Assembly (NCBI RefSeq): GCF_040869045.1
Contig: NC_090319.1
Coordinates: 236,461,832 to 236,525,831 of the forward strand
Direction of reading: 5' to 3'
Origin: Eurosta solidaginis
Lineage: Eukaryota; Arthropoda; Insecta; Diptera; Tephritidae
DNA: 64,000 nt
A program made the position numbers and the translations under genes. The notes beneath the pieces were generated by a model. It ran no database searches. It was not told the DNA's origin and saw nothing but the letters and a program-made list of their open reading frames with translations. Of this stretch, positions 33,776 to 46,980 are shown one piece after another. Each line of letters begins with the position of its first letter. Position 1 is the stretch's first letter.

Positions 33776-35640
33776 ATATGTTTCAACATTAAGTTCTTGA
33801 GCCACTTTGGAAGCTTCCGCTAGAACAATTTGAAAGTGTTCATCCGTGCGGCATTCTGTGAACTTAGCAATCAATTTTATTACAAGATTGCAACAGATTT
33901 TAGTATTCATTGCGGGACTCTGCATCATTTTACTCAAAGCATTAATTTCGTTTAAAATATCGAACCAAATTACTACCGAGCAAATAAATATATAATTTTG
34001 AATATTAAGAGCAAGCGAATGAGCTTTATGAGAAACATTGCAATCCTATTCCCAAGAATTACCAAATGTTTCCAGAAAGGCGTCAAATATATTTTCGAGG
34101 TGGTACCTTAAGGGGTTAACTGCATTGATTCGGCTAGATCATCGCGTGGCACTTAAAGGTCTTAATTTTAAATCTGGCAAATATTTGCAAATTATCGAAC
34201 AGCTTTTTGTTTATGATGAAAAGAAAACGTAAATTTCTTGTTTGATATTAAAGAACTTAACAGTTTCGTGTGTTATATTTACTGCATCGTTCACTACCAA
34301 ATTAAGGCTATGAGCCGAGCATGGGACATAAAATACGCGGTTATTGATTTGCAAATTATTTTTTTTGAAATCCATTGTATTTTCCACGCCGTTATCATAA
34401 CCTTGACCACGTATGTTTTGAATGTTGTGATTTAATTGTGAAAATAAGTCCAAAACAAAATGGAATAAACCTTCACCTGTGGAGCTGGTGATCGGACAGA
34501 AACCAACAAAATTTTCCCATATCTCAACATTATTGGTTTTGCGATTTAACAGAACATGCCTCAGCACAACTTTAATTTTTTCCGTGTGACTTGCATCTGG
34601 AGTGCAGTCCAATATAATGGAGAAATATTTTGATTCTATCACGTTGTTCAGTATATTTTTTTTATAGTCGTGCCGAGCATATCAATTATTTCATTTTGAA
34701 TTTGATCTCCTAAATATTGAGGCATACGACCTGAATCTAATTTTAAGAATTGGATTCTGTGAATATGTTTCCGTATTACTGTATAAAAGGATGCTATCAT
34801 TTCGATTGCTTTTAAAAAATTACCATTATTAGGTTCATATAATATTTTGACGACACCCGGAATTCCAGGCATTGTCTAGATAAAAATTTGATAACAGCTA
34901 TGCTTCTTTCTAGCACGTCGCACCATTATTTTTTTCGATTCTAATAGTCGCAGTTGCATTTGATTTACTGTAGCTTTATTTTTTCACATATTTCTCAATT
35001 GTACCCACGATTTTACACTTTCACTGGTAAGCGCCTGTTTCATGTCTTTTCAAGGCTAATAATAAAAGCTGCCAATCAGAAAATCCGTTCAAAGAAGATA
35101 AACTACTTATAGATTTACCAAATATTTTACAACAAAAACAATATACAGAATCTTTTGAAGTGGAGTAAACAAGCCAATCTCGTATAAATTTTTCTCCATT
35201 GGCAAGATTTCTATAATAGTAATTGTCTGTGAATTTTCTGCCATCGTCATTTAGGGGATAGTTGTAATTTGACACCTGTATGGACACACGACTAACTAAA
35301 ATATTTACAAGATCATTAGAAATATTGGCAGGCCACAAGCCGGGACGGGAAATTGCTTACAGGTTCCTCAGAAGTACTTCTTCCGGTTTCACTGCTGTAC
35401 TCTCCTTCTGAAGAACATACATCTATTTGTTCAGATACGTCCATGGCTTCTTGATTTAAAGCTGCGTCTGTTAAGACTTCACCAACATTTTCTTTATACT
35501 CCGTTTCCTTATTTTCTGGCTTATTTAAAAATTCCTTTAAGGAAGCCGCCAATTGCTGCTTCTGTCCCTCCTTTTATCGTTTTCGCTGTCGTGATTGCGC
35601 TCCGGATAGTTTTTGCTTTTTGTGCGGTTCCTAAAATTAT
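33776..35640 (-). pseudogene. hAT transposase, N-terminal half (zinc-finger MYM1/DUF4371 type)
   Basis: Starts near 35,640 with KKQKLSGAQSRQRKR, then an in-frame stop at 35,574-35,576, an acidic linker, and a TTF-type zinc-finger region (YCFCCKIFG ... LKRHETG, 35,030-35,200). Next are a DUF4371-like block (34,650-34,870) and the catalytic core (34,211-34,642) with IILDCTPDASHTEKIK, RGQGYDNGVEN and VPCSAHSLNLVVNDA. The piece ends at VAQELNVET, cut by the LTR element at 33,776. Frameshifts separate the blocks, so the gene is dead. Confidence 0.8.
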
Positions 35641-36140
35641 TTGTAGGTACCCATTAAATATTTATTTTAAATTAATCTAAGTACCTACAAAAGAAACTGT
35701 AATCAAAATAATAATACACGGGTATTTACTATAACAGCATCCACCCTGCAGCAAAAAGGGGAGACAGTAAAAATTTACTGTAAAAATCCGAACAAATGTT
35801 ACTAAGCTTTCAAAAGCGCGCCTAAAAATCATATCCACACCATAAGGAATAAACTACATACAGAGTGTATGTGCCTACATGGTGATCAATAGGAATATAA
35901 ACAAAAAGGCAACTCTTAGAGACCAATTGTACAGCGAACAACGGGACATTCATATGGCTTAGCAGCTAAAGGCTTGCACTGATATGAATGTTGGAGATTC
36001 GAGTTCAACGCTCAGCTCCCGAAAAGCTAGAAACATGTCCTAGTAACCATCGCCGTTTGTAAACTTACAATTTTTCTCTAATATCAATTACAAAAACCAA
36101 TGTATAAAGCAATATGAGCAAAGCTCGCTAATTAAATACG
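35640..36140. other. Spacer with a weak tRNA-like block
   Basis: Near 35,955-36,025 the stretch ATGGCTTAGCAGCTAAAGGC ... GAGATTCGAGTTCAACGC resembles A and B boxes of a tRNA-derived promoter at a plausible distance. Cloverleaf pairing was not convincing. No ORF. Confidence 0.3.
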
Positions 36141-36144
36141 TAAA

Positions 36145-38133
36145 ATTTTTACAAAAAATTTAATATCTTTACAGTATATAAGTAAATTATGTCAGCATTC
36201 AACTCCAGTAACAATATGGTGCAACAAAATACAAAAATAAAAAAATTTCAAAATGGGCGTGGCTCCGCCCTTTTTCATTTAATTTGTCTAGGATACTTTT
36301 AATCCCATAAGTCTAAAAAAAAATTACCAATCCTTGTGAAATTTGGTAGGGGCTTAGATTCTAGAACGATAACTTATTTCTGTGAAAAAGGACGAAATCG
36401 GTTGAAGCCACGCCCAGTTTTTATACACAGTCGACCGTCTGTCCTTCCGCTCGGCCGTTAACACGACAACTTAAGAAAAAATCGATATATCTTTACTAAA
36501 CTCAGTTCACGTACTTATCCGAACTCACTTTGAATTGGTATAAAAAATGGCCGAAATCCGACTATGACCACGCATACTTCTTCGATATCGAAAATTACGA
36601 AAAGTGAAAAAAAAATGCCATAATTCTATACCAAATACGAAAAAAGGGATGAAACATGGTAATTGGATTGGTTTATTGACGCAAAATAAAACTTTAGAAA
36701 AAAAATTTGTAAAATGGGTGTGACACCTACCATATTAAGTAGAAGAAAATGAAAAAGTTCTGCAGGGCGAAATAAAAAACCCTTGAAATCTTGGCAGGAA
36801 TACTGTTCGTGGTATTACATATATAAATAAATTGCCGGTACCCGACAGATGATGCTCTGGGTCACCCTGGTCCACATTTTGGTCGATATCTGGAAAACGC
36901 CTTCACATATACAACTACCACCACTCTCTTTTAAAACCCTCATTAATACCTTTAATTTGATACCCATATCATACAAACACATTCTAGAGTCACCCCTGCT
37001 CCACCTTTATGGCGATATCTCGAAAAGGCGTCCACCTATAGAACTAAGCCCAACTCCCTTTCAAAATACTCATTAACACTTTTCATCTGATACCCATATC
37101 GTTCAAACATATTCTATAGTCACCCCTGGTCCACCTTTATGGCGATATATCGAAATGGCAACCACCTATAGAACGAAGGCCCACTCCCTTTTAAAAAGGA
37201 CTTACTAGCAACTTTCATTTGATGCCCATATCGTACAAACAAAGTCTAGACTCACCCCTGGTCCACCTTTATGGCGATATCTCGAAAAGGCGTCCACCTA
37301 TAGAACTAAGGCCCACTCCCTTTCAAAATACTCACTAACACCTTTGGTTTGATACCCATATTGTACAAACGCATTCTAGAGTCACCCCTGGTCCATCTTT
37401 GTGGCGATATCTCGAAAAGGCGAACACCTATACAACTACCACCATTCCCTTTTAAAACCCTCGTTAATACCTTTAATTTGATACCCATATCGTACAAACA
37501 CATTCTAGAGTCACCCTTTGTCCATCTTTGTGGCGATACTCAAAAAGGCGAGCACCTATACAACTACCACCATTCCCTTTTAAAACCCTCGCTAATACCT
37601 TTAATTTGATAACCATATCGTACAAACACATTCTAGAGTCACCCCTGGTCCACCTTTATGGCGATATCTTGAAAAGGCGTCCACCTATAGAACTAAGGCC
37701 CACTCCCTTTTAAAATACTCATTAACCCTTTCATTTGATACCCATATAGTACAAACAAATTCTAGGGTCACCCCTGGTCCACCTTTATGGCGATATCTCG
37801 AAACGGCGTCCACCTATGGAACTAAGGATCACTCCCTTTTAAAAAACTCATTAACACCTTTCATTTGATACCCATATCGTACAAACAAATTCTAGAGTCA
37901 ACCCAGATCCACCTTTATGGCCATATCCGTAAATGGCGTCCTCCTATAGAACTATGGCCCACTCCCTCATAAAATACTCTTTAATGCCTTTCATTTGATA
38001 CACATGTCATACAAACACATTCCAGGGTTACCCTCGGTTCATTTTCCTACATGGTTTTTTCCCTTATGTTGTCACCATAGCTCTCAACTGAGTATGTAAT
38101 GTTCGGTTACACCCGAACTTAACCTTCCTTACT
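36145..38133 (+). mobile_element. Family H copy H3, 5'-truncated
   Basis: Begins inside the body (AAAATTTAATATCTTTACAG), passes the GGGCGTGGCTCCGCCC palindrome near 36,255, a diverged region, a monomer array (36,880-38,040, about 9 units) and ends with the B-end hairpin GTTCGGTTACACCCGAAC and CCTTACTT at 38,133. The A-end is absent. Confidence 0.85.
36880..38040. repeat. Monomer array of H3, about 9 units
   Basis: Units read CATTTGATACCCATATCGTA, ATTCTAGAGTCACCCCTGG and TGGCGATATCTCGAAAAGGC with a spacing of about 130 bp. Several units are shortened. Confidence 0.9.
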
Positions 38134-39466
38134 TTTTTATACTCAGTTGAGCAAAGCTCACAGAGGATATTAATTTTGTTCTCGCAACTGTACATTGTAA
38201 CGGCATAAACTAATCGAGATAGATAACTTCCATATATCAAATTGATCAGGGTGAAAAAAATCATTTAGCCATGTCCGTCCGTCGGTAAACACGGGATATC
38301 TTATTGAAATTTGGTACGTAGGTTCCTTGACACCCATATACGGAAACTGTTTAAATTGAGCGAAATCGGACAATAACCACGCCCCCTTTTCATATACATA
38401 AAACCTTCAAAAACACTAAAAACGTGATAATTCAGTAGCTGCATTATTAACTACCATACCATATTTCAGGAGTGGGTTGATATAGCGTCCCCAGGTTTAA
38501 AATGTTGAAAATTTACAAAAAGGGGAGTGGCACTGTCCACTTCTGACAAAAATAAGTTCAATTATTGGTCATAAAACAAAAACGGGTAAAGCTGTAGACA
38601 AAAAACTGGTCAAATTATTAATCTTTATAACAGGGAATAAGCTGGGGGAAAAATTATCGAAATCTGTGAAGGGACACGCCCACTTTTATATAATCAAAAT
38701 TTAAGTGGACCGTGGGCGAATATAATATGAAATATTTTTGTGAAAAACATCTTAATATTTTACTTCTAAAGTGTTTTCAAAATAAGAAAATGAATGAACA
38801 CGAAGTTCAGTAGACGTATCCTGATAAAATGTAACACATATTTTCCTTATAACCCCACATATTTCTGCTAAAAATGGACCATACGACCAATGTGAAAAAA
38901 TGTACGTGGATGGTGTTTTAGTTCTAGAGAGTATTTGTAAGAAGAAAACGAATAAATAAACAATATCTTATAATGGGAGTGGCACCTACCCTTTTTAGAA
39001 TAATACTTCGTCTACGTTTTCGGAGCTACAACTGGAAAAAAATTCATATTTTTGAATTCGGCACACTTAATTCCTCTATAAAGCTGTAGTCATTGGTGCC
39101 GTTTGTTGTATCGCTGTAGTCGTATCCCTAACGTAATCAGCTGTTTATCGTTACGATGGTAAACCAAAAACAAATTGGTTGGCTACGATACGGTTACGAC
39201 CTTAGCGGCACCAATAATCGATTGCATTGATTCTCATTATGTTGGTCGAATCAGCTGTTATAAGGTTACCGATACGGTTACCGATAAAGCACCAATGTCT
39301 GCAGCTTAAGGGGGAATATTTCTAATAAAAGCAGGCAAGATCCTTTAATAAACATGCCCAGTTTTGATTATTCTTAGTGTTAAAAGACTACAACTAATTG
39401 GCGATAGAAGCTGTCAACTGAGTATATAATATTCGGTTCTACCACCCGAACTTAACTTCCTTTCTT
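38134..39466 (+). mobile_element. Family H copy H4, diverged subfamily, hosting a MITE
   Basis: The A-end TATACTCAGTTGAGCAAAGC at 38,137 directly follows the B-end of H3. The body is diverged and has no 130-bp array. It ends in an imperfect hairpin and CTTCCTTTCTTG at about 39,466. A 227-bp MITE lies inside (39,081-39,307). Confidence 0.8.
39081..39307. mobile_element. MITE, 227 bp, inside H4
   Basis: Ends AAGCTGTAGTCATTGGTGC and the complement of AAGCTGCAGACATTGGTGC (2 mismatches in 19). Internal repeats of GGTTACGA/GGTTACCG type. No coding capacity; target duplication unclear. Confidence 0.75.
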
Positions 39467-39576
39467 GTTTTAAATTCCCCTATTGTAAAATATGAAATAC
39501 TGAGGGACGCCCCTAGCTGAACTGACCGACGAAATATTATTAAAATATGTACATAAGTGCGCATGATCTTGTTAGT

Positions 39577-42285
39577 GATCAATATATTAATACGCTAACA
39601 AAATTTCCATACAATCAATTGACAGGCTGTTTCGTATACTTAGCATACGTAAAATCATATAAAAGTTATATGAATCGATTCGTATTGATCAGCCGCAGTG
39701 CATAGGCCTATTTTTGTTAACAAATATTACTCTATTTGTTTATAATTAATAGAAAAAGTTTTTTGTAAATTCGAAAATCTGTGCAACTATCGAAATTGCC
39801 ATCTGTAGGACGCATTATATTCACAAACCCCCCTGAGTACATAGCTCCAAATTCTCAATTGTCGCGTTGCTCAAATGTTTCATCTCTACATATGTATATA
39901 TTTGTACACCCCAAACGGTGAGAGAACTACTGCTTCGCTCATTTTCTGTTGAAATAAAATATTGTTTCCCATTGTTGCCAATTACCTATATTGGTCTGTA
40001 CCAAAATCCTTAAAAAATTGTTCTAAAATAATTGTTAGCGCACAAAAAAACTTTAAAGAGAAGTAATAACTTAACCGGCATATTTTTTGGACAAATTTTA
40101 CTTACACGTAAAAGCATAGGTCTTTATTTAACAGATTCTTTGTTTTTCATTTTAGGTGCTTTAAAAAAATGAAATCAGAAATAATGAGTCAACTTTTGTT
40201 CAAACTCACTAAATTTATTTATTTATAACAATTAATTGCAAATTTGACCCAAATGTTTTTTGCATTTCCAGATTTTATGCTCATTTTAGATATAGCACGT
40301 CTTATAGTGAACAAAAAATAAATAAATTTGCTACAAAGATATTACATTAAAATTTGTATATTGTCTTTTATGCTAATTTATTTTGATATTTCTTATTTTA
40401 TTTTATTATATTATCTTTTATTTCAACTTAGTTTATTATTATTTAAATGCAACTTGATTGAATCGGAAAATTTCACGTTGTATATTAAACGAAAAAAAAC
40501 GACCCAAAAATGTTTTCGATTTTAGGTCGAAATATTGCATAGGCCGTATATTACTCTACTATCTATATATTAATACGCTAACAAAATTTCCATACAATCA
40601 AAAGTTATATGAATCGATTCGTATTGGTCAGCCGCAGTGCATAGGCCTATTTTTGTTAACAAATATTACTCTATTTGTTTATAATTAATAGAAAAAATTT
40701 TTGTAAATTCAAAAATCTGTGCAACTATCAAAATTGCCATCTGTAGGACGCATTATATTCACAAACCCCCCTGAGTACATAGCTCCAAATTCTCAATTGT
40801 CGCGTTGCTCAAATGTTTCATCTCTACATATGTATATATTTGTACACCCCAAACGGTGAGAGAACTACTGCTTCGCTCATTTTCTGTTGAAATAAAATAT
40901 TGTTTCCCATTGTTGCCAATTACCTATATTGGTCTGTACCAAAATCCTTAAAAAATTGTTCTAAAATAATTGTTAGCGCACAAAAAACTTTAAAGAGAAG
41001 TAATAACTTAACCGGCCTATTTTTTGGACAAATTTTACTTACACGTAAAAGCATAGGTCTTTATTTAACAGATTCTTTGTTTTTCATTTTAGGTGCTTTA
41101 AAAAAATTAAATCAGAAATAATGAGTCAACTTTTGTTCAAACTCACTAAATTTATTTATTTATAACAATTAATTGCAAATTTGACCCAAATGTTTTTTGC
41201 ATTTCCAGATTTTATGCTCATTTTAGATATAGCACGTCTTATAGTGAACAAAAAATAAATAAATTTGCTACAAAGATATTACATTAAAATTTGTATATTG
41301 TCTTTTATGCTAATTTATTTTGATATTTCTTATTTTATTTTATTATATTATCTTTTATTTCAACTTAGTTTATTATTATTTAAATGCAACTTGATTGAAT
41401 CGGAAAATTTCACGTTGTATATTAAACGAAAAAAAACGACCCAAAAATGTTTTCGATATTAGGTCGAAATATTGCATAGGCCGTATATTACTCTACTATC
41501 TATATATTAATACGCTAACAAAATTTCCATACAATCAAAAGTTATATGAATCGATTCGTATTGATCAGCCGCAGTGCATAGGCCTATTTTTGTTAACAAA
41601 TATTACTCTATTTGTTTATAATTAATAGAAAAAATTTTTGTAAATTCAAAAATCTGTGCAACTATCAAAATTGCCATCTGTAGGACGCATTATATTCACA
41701 AACCCCCCTGAGTACATAGCTCCAAATTCTCAATTGTCGCGTTGCTCAAATGTTTCATCTCTACATATGTATATATTTGTACACGCCAAACGGTGAGAGA
41801 ACTACTGCTTCGCTCATTTTCTGTTGAAATAAAATATTGGTTGCCATTGTTGCCAATTACCTATTTTGCTCTGTACCAAAATCCTTAAAAAATTGTTCTA
41901 AAATAATTGTTAGCGCACAAAAAACTTTAAAGAGAAGTAATAACTTAAACGGCCTATTTTTTTTTTTTTTTTGACAAATTTTACTTACACGTAAAAGCAT
42001 ATGTCTTTTTTTAACAGATTCTTCGTTTTTCATTTTAGGTGCTTTAAGAAAAATGAAATCAGAAATAATGAGTCAACTTTTGTTCAAACTCACTAAATTT
42101 ATTTATTTATAACAATTAATTGCAAATTTGACCCAAATATTTTTTGCATTTCCAGATTTTATGCTCATTTTAGATATAGCACCTCTTATAGTGAACAAAA
42201 AATAAATAAATTTGCTACAAAGATATTACATTAAAATTTGTATATTATCTTTTATGCTAATTTATTTTTATATTTTTATTTTATT
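39577..42285. repeat. Tandem array, 937-bp unit, about 2.8 copies
   Basis: The start block TTAATACGCTAACAAAATTT is at 39,587, 40,570 and 41,507. Copies 2 and 3 are 937 bp apart. Copy 1 has an extra segment of about 45 bp (39,625-39,668) not present in the others. Copy 3 stops near 42,285 and carries a long T run (about 41,959-41,972). The short A+T-rich open stretches it contains recur with the period and do not look coding. No match to a family that I recognise. Confidence 0.95.
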
Positions 42286-42289
42286 TTTT

Positions 42290-43683
42290 ATGAAGGTATC
42301 CTCTACTCTATTCGAAATTTTCGTTTTCGTTTACATATTAAATATGTATTTATAATTAATTTAATTAATTATAATTTAATTTAATGAATTATAAATACAT
42401 ATGTAATAGTAAAGCGCCAATTGCATACCTAACCGGTGGTGTGAAATAGACTAAATTCCTTTAGCACATTTCTTCGTTTTTAACTAAAAATTCGTGTTTT
42501 TTTGAATAATGACGCTATTGAATATGTATGTATATGTAGTTTATATTGGTGATATAGGCCTACTGGGGAACTAACTTCGGTAGCGCGCCAACGGCGTATC
42601 TTCCGGGTGGTATGGAAAAAGCAAATTTTCAATTCAATTTCAAGTAATTTCACCACAATTCTATGTAAATTTCATTTGATTTTACATATTTGTCATATTT
42701 TTTTTAAGGAGCTCCATACCAAAACTTATAATTACATTTGAAAAGTTTGTAGAAAATTTAAGAAAATACAATCAAAGATTATAACGTCTTAGGTCAAATT
42801 CAAAATTTTAATGAGAACTTTAAGTAAGATATATCAGTTTCCTATATTTCTACTCACTGCTCAACTATTAACGCATTATTGCACTACCCCAACACTGGAT
42901 GCATAGAGTGAGTTGAAAAAATACAAGTTGGTCGAATTGCGACCACGGGCGATACTAGTTGTAATTATTGAGATTATTCAATAAATGTAGATAGGTAGGT
43001 ACTTACCATAATCACAATTTGATTATGATCACTCTAAAGTTTGATTATCAATAAATATATCTAGATCCACCTCTGAAGAACTTTTAACAACGTAATTGCG
43101 TAACCGTTACGTTTCATCCACTATGCGCATCACGACAAGAACTATTTATGTATGCATGTAAAACTACTTAACCAACCGACCAACTTCGAAATAAGGGCTG
43201 ACAACATTCACGACGGCGGTGTAGCCGCCACATCTGTCATATTATTTTCACACATGTTCTTATGAGCGTCGCTATTTTCGGCGCGACTGAGCAGCCCGAC
43301 AATCAATCACGACAGCTGTTGTAGCCAGATTAAACCTAATTCCATTTTTGGGAGGCGACAGTGAGTGGCGTCCATTTTATTTTGTCAATAAAAACTAAAA
43401 TAGAAGTAAATAACAGATAATAAAAGCCAAAATCATTCTTTTGGGCGTTTTTAAAGTATAATTAATAATTTTTTCCAAAATTTTCGCAACTGTTTGCTGT
43501 AATTTACATTGGTGGCTGCCGCTTTCAAAGCAATCAAGAAGCCAATGCTTGGCTACGGTTGTCATCAAGCCTCGCTTTATTGTGGTTGTTGTCTGTAGAC
43601 GCCGTGTTGCATGTGATCAGCCCTAATGCTTGACACACAATCCCGAGCGACGACGATATACGACGCGTCGGGCGAGGACATTT
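42290..43683. other. Unassigned A+T-rich DNA with one imperfect palindrome
   Basis: At 42,344-42,402, ATATGTATTTATAATTAATT pairs with its near-complement (one mismatch) further right. No ORF or repeat family recognised. The stretch 43,190-43,680 has more G+C and could be single-copy DNA. Confidence 0.4.
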
Positions 43684-44866
43684 TTATACTCAGCTGAGCA
43701 GAGCTCACAGAGTATATCAATTTTGTTTGCATAACGGCAATCCGTAACGGCATAAACTAATCGAGGTAGATATACACTTCTATATATCAAAATGATCTGG
43801 GCGAAAAAAGAAATTTATTTAGCCATGTCCGTCCGTCCGTCCGTCCGTCCGTAAACACGATAACTTGAGTAAATTTTGAGGTATCTTGATGAAATTTGGT
43901 ATGTAGGTTCCTGGGCACTCATCTCAGATCGCTGTTTACAATGAACGAAATCGGACTATAACCACGCCCACTTTTTCGATATCGAAAATTTCGAAAAATC
44001 CAAAAAGTGCGATAATTCATTACCAAAGACGGATAGGGCGATGAAACTTGGTAGGTGGCTTGACCTTATGACGTAGAATAGAAAACTAGTAAAGTTTTGG
44101 ACAATGGGCGTGGCACCGCCCACTTTTGAAAGAAGGTAATTTGAAAGTTTTGCAAGCTGTAATTTGGCAGTCGTTCAAGATAACATAATGAAATTTGGCA
44201 GAAACGTTACCACTATTACTATATATATGCTAAACAAAAATTGGCAAAACCAAATGAAGAACACGCCCACTTTTTAAAAAAAAAAAATTTTAAGTCAAAT
44301 TTTAACAAAAAATGTAATATCTTTACAGTATATAAGAAAATTATGTCAACATTAAACTCCAGTAATTATATGCTGCAAATAAATACAAAAATAAAAGAAA
44401 ATTTCAAAATGGGCGTGGCTCCGCCCTTTTTCATTTAATTTGTCTAGAATACCTTTAATGCCATAAGTCGAGCAAAAATTAACCAATCCTTTTTAAATTT
44501 AGTAGGAGCATAGATTCTATAACGATAACGGTTCCCTGTGAAATTGGGCGAAATCGGTTGAAGCCACGCCCAGTTTTTATACACCTTCGGCCGTGTGTCC
44601 TTCCTCTCGGCCCTTAACACGATAACTTGAGCAAAAATCGATATATCTTTACGAAACTTAGTTCACGTACTTATCTGAACTCACTTTATCTTGGTACAAA
44701 AATATTAGGTAGAATAATCATATTAGGTAGAATAAAATGAAAAATTTCTACAGGGCGAAATCAAAAGCCCTTGGGATGTTGGCAGGAATACTGTTCGTGG
44801 TATTACATATATAAATAAATTAGCGGTACCCGACAAAACGCCTTCACATGTACAACTTACTTTTGC
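43684..44866 (+). mobile_element. Family H copy H5, 3'-truncated
   Basis: A-end TATACTCAGCTGAGCAGAGC at 43,686, a CCGT microsatellite at about 43,828-43,850, the GTGGGCGTGGCACCGCCC-type palindrome near 44,107, and a body ending at GCGGTACCCGACAAAACGCC near 44,845. The monomer array and B-end are missing. Confidence 0.85.
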
Positions 44867-45567
44867 AAATTACGCCCAGACATTCCGTCTACTTAAAACG
44901 CAATGCCGGGCGAAATTGACACTGTTTATTCAGAGTGGCCATTAGTTAGAAATAAAAATGAAAACAAATGAAACTTTTTAATTCTTTGCTTTAGCACTTG
45001 ACTGCCAAAACACGCCAAAAATATTAAGAGCTGTGTTAATCCGGAGGGCGAACACTAATATTATAACCCTTTAATTTAAAAAATACAGTTTACATGTATA
45101 CGGCGCACGTTACGTACGTTTCCATAAGATTGCATGAGTTTTAAATTTTTGACAGCGCACGTACCCGGTTAGTTGAAAAAATTGATTGAAAAAACGAAAA
45201 TTTAGCAAAGTTTGTGCTAATTACCTTTTAGTTTTTAATAATATTAATCAATAGTTGGCGGTTTATTAATAGTGGTTCCGAAGCACGTCTTTCGATATCC
45301 CTCCCAATTTTTTTGAACGTGTTTTGGCAGTAGAATTAAGAGCTATATGTAAAAAAAAATTGTTTTTGGATATAGTTTTCTTTTTTTATACTTAAAAAAA
45401 TTGAACAGCAGCAACCCTTGGGTTGTTGAAATAAATCTATGGTCGTAAAATGTCGTCGCGAGATTTTGCTCTTCGCTTTAATTGTGTTCACCTTTATATA
45501 ATTATGGGGAATCTATTTTTGAAAAGGCGAAGTTCGTCGCATTTATTTCGCGGGTTCAGGGCATTGT
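44867..45567. other. Unassigned DNA, no gene seen
   Basis: No recognisable coding or repeat content. Confidence 0.35.
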
Positions 45568-45575
45568 GTTTCAAA

Positions 45576-45819
45576 CAGGCATGCTTAACCAACGAACCGA
45601 TATCATTTCGTTACGATAATTAACGTTAATAAACGAAACAAAGTCATTTAATTTCGTTTCGTTTATTAATGTTAAGAACGACAAATTAACGTTAAACAAA
45701 GTCATTTAGTTTTGTTTATTAACGTTAAGAATGTCAAATTAACGTTAATGACTTCGTTTCGTTTATTAACGTTGATTATCGTAATGAAATTATATCGGTT
45801 CGTTGGTTAAGCATGCCTG
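45576..45819. mobile_element. hAT-type MITE, 244 bp, with 8-bp target duplication
   Basis: Terminal inverted repeats of about 64 bp (start CAGGCATGCTTAACCAACGA) with 3 mismatches. Flanks GTTTCAAA (45,568-45,575) and GTTTCAAG (45,820-45,827) match at 7 of 8 bases, as expected for hAT insertion. The interior repeats the motif TTAACGTTAA and ACGAAAC several times. No transposase. Confidence 0.9.
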
Positions 45820-45829
45820 GTTTCAAGCA

Positions 45830-46980
45830 TAACAGGGGATTCCCTAACTTCGCCAGTCCTGCCTTTCATAGGCAAGTGTCCGACGTTCAGTAAATACTGA
45901 CATTATTTTTGGATCACAATAAAATATCTAGAAATTTTGAAGTCCATCAATGTGGATGGCAATAGCGTCAATATAAATTGATGTGTAACACCTCCGTAAC
46001 TCATCACCATGTGATTTATCAGGGTTTGCTGAAATAAAACAAAATATTGCAAATTAAAGGATTTAACTTAGTTTTGTGTCAGCAGTATAATCAAAGATAT
46101 TTTTGAAAGTTAAAATCTAAGTAGTGAAAGTAAAAAAATATAATTTTAAAGAATTTTTAATTCTTTTTATTGCAAGTAAAACGGACTTAATACTAATATT
46201 TTGTATTAAGGGCTTATAATAATGAAATATAGTACCCAGTGCAGGTAGAATCGCAACTTATGACAGAAAAAGACAATTCCAAAGGATCGTTTGTACTTTG
46301 TTATCGTAAGTACTTTCATTATATATTGGGGTATATTCATAGTCAAACCTAGTTAAGAACTATAAGTAAGTGCTGTGAAAAAGCTGCAACTAACTTTAAG
46401 CACCAACTAAATTCTTCTATGAATATGCTCCATTGAGTACATAGCATATCTCGCAATCTATCAGTATCCCTCATATGGATAGCGAAAGAAGTATCGGAAT
46501 ATTAATTTTTCGCCCTACAGCTGCTTAGTGGCAAACTATGTAAAACGTCGGGAGAGACTAATTTTTTCTGTTCTAAAACAAAACTTTTTTTTTTTTTTTT
46601 AACAAAACTCCTATTTTATGAGAGCGCTCAATCCCGTCAATATCTGAAAGTAAATCTGAGTAGCTGTGTTAATTTTTTGTTGTTTTGTAGTGCTGCATGG
46701 GAATGGAAAAACTGCTACGCAAAGAATATTTACCAAGCATAATTAGTTAATTTTTAGTGAAACGAAACATAACGACTGCATCTTGAGAATTTTTAATAGG
46801 AACATACCAATATCAATAAGCCAGAACATTTCCGTGATAATTGAGCGTGATACGAAGCTAGAAAACCCACCGAATGATGGCTATTTGTATCGAGTTTGGG
46901 GCGCCATCAAGCGGGGATGGCGCCTCCACCTTCTGACAGACGAAGTTTCTGAACGGATTCCAATAGATGGGGTTGTTAGA
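45830..46980. other. Unassigned A+T-rich DNA, no gene seen
   Basis: A 121-codon open stretch (46,783-47,148) runs into the tandem repeat that follows; its first 60 codons (SQNISVIIERDTKLENPPND) match nothing that I recognise. A T run lies at about 46,587-46,600. Confidence 0.35.

Larger units (their letters stand above)
20885..35640 (-). mobile_element. hAT transposon remnant split by two insertions
   Basis: Three collinear pieces of one minus-strand transposase gene: 35,640-33,776, 29,983-29,647 and 21,212-20,885. The first gap is exactly the LTR element 29,984-33,775; the second is the Helitron-like repeat with its provirus. Coding order across the gaps is N-terminus, catalytic core, late core, dimerisation domain. 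The terminal inverted repeats were not identified with confidence. Confidence 0.8.

Noticed and set aside
40328..40688. Two small A+T-rich open stretches repeated at 41,265-41,625
   Set aside because: They recur only because of the 937-bp tandem unit; low-complexity composition and no start context or motif.
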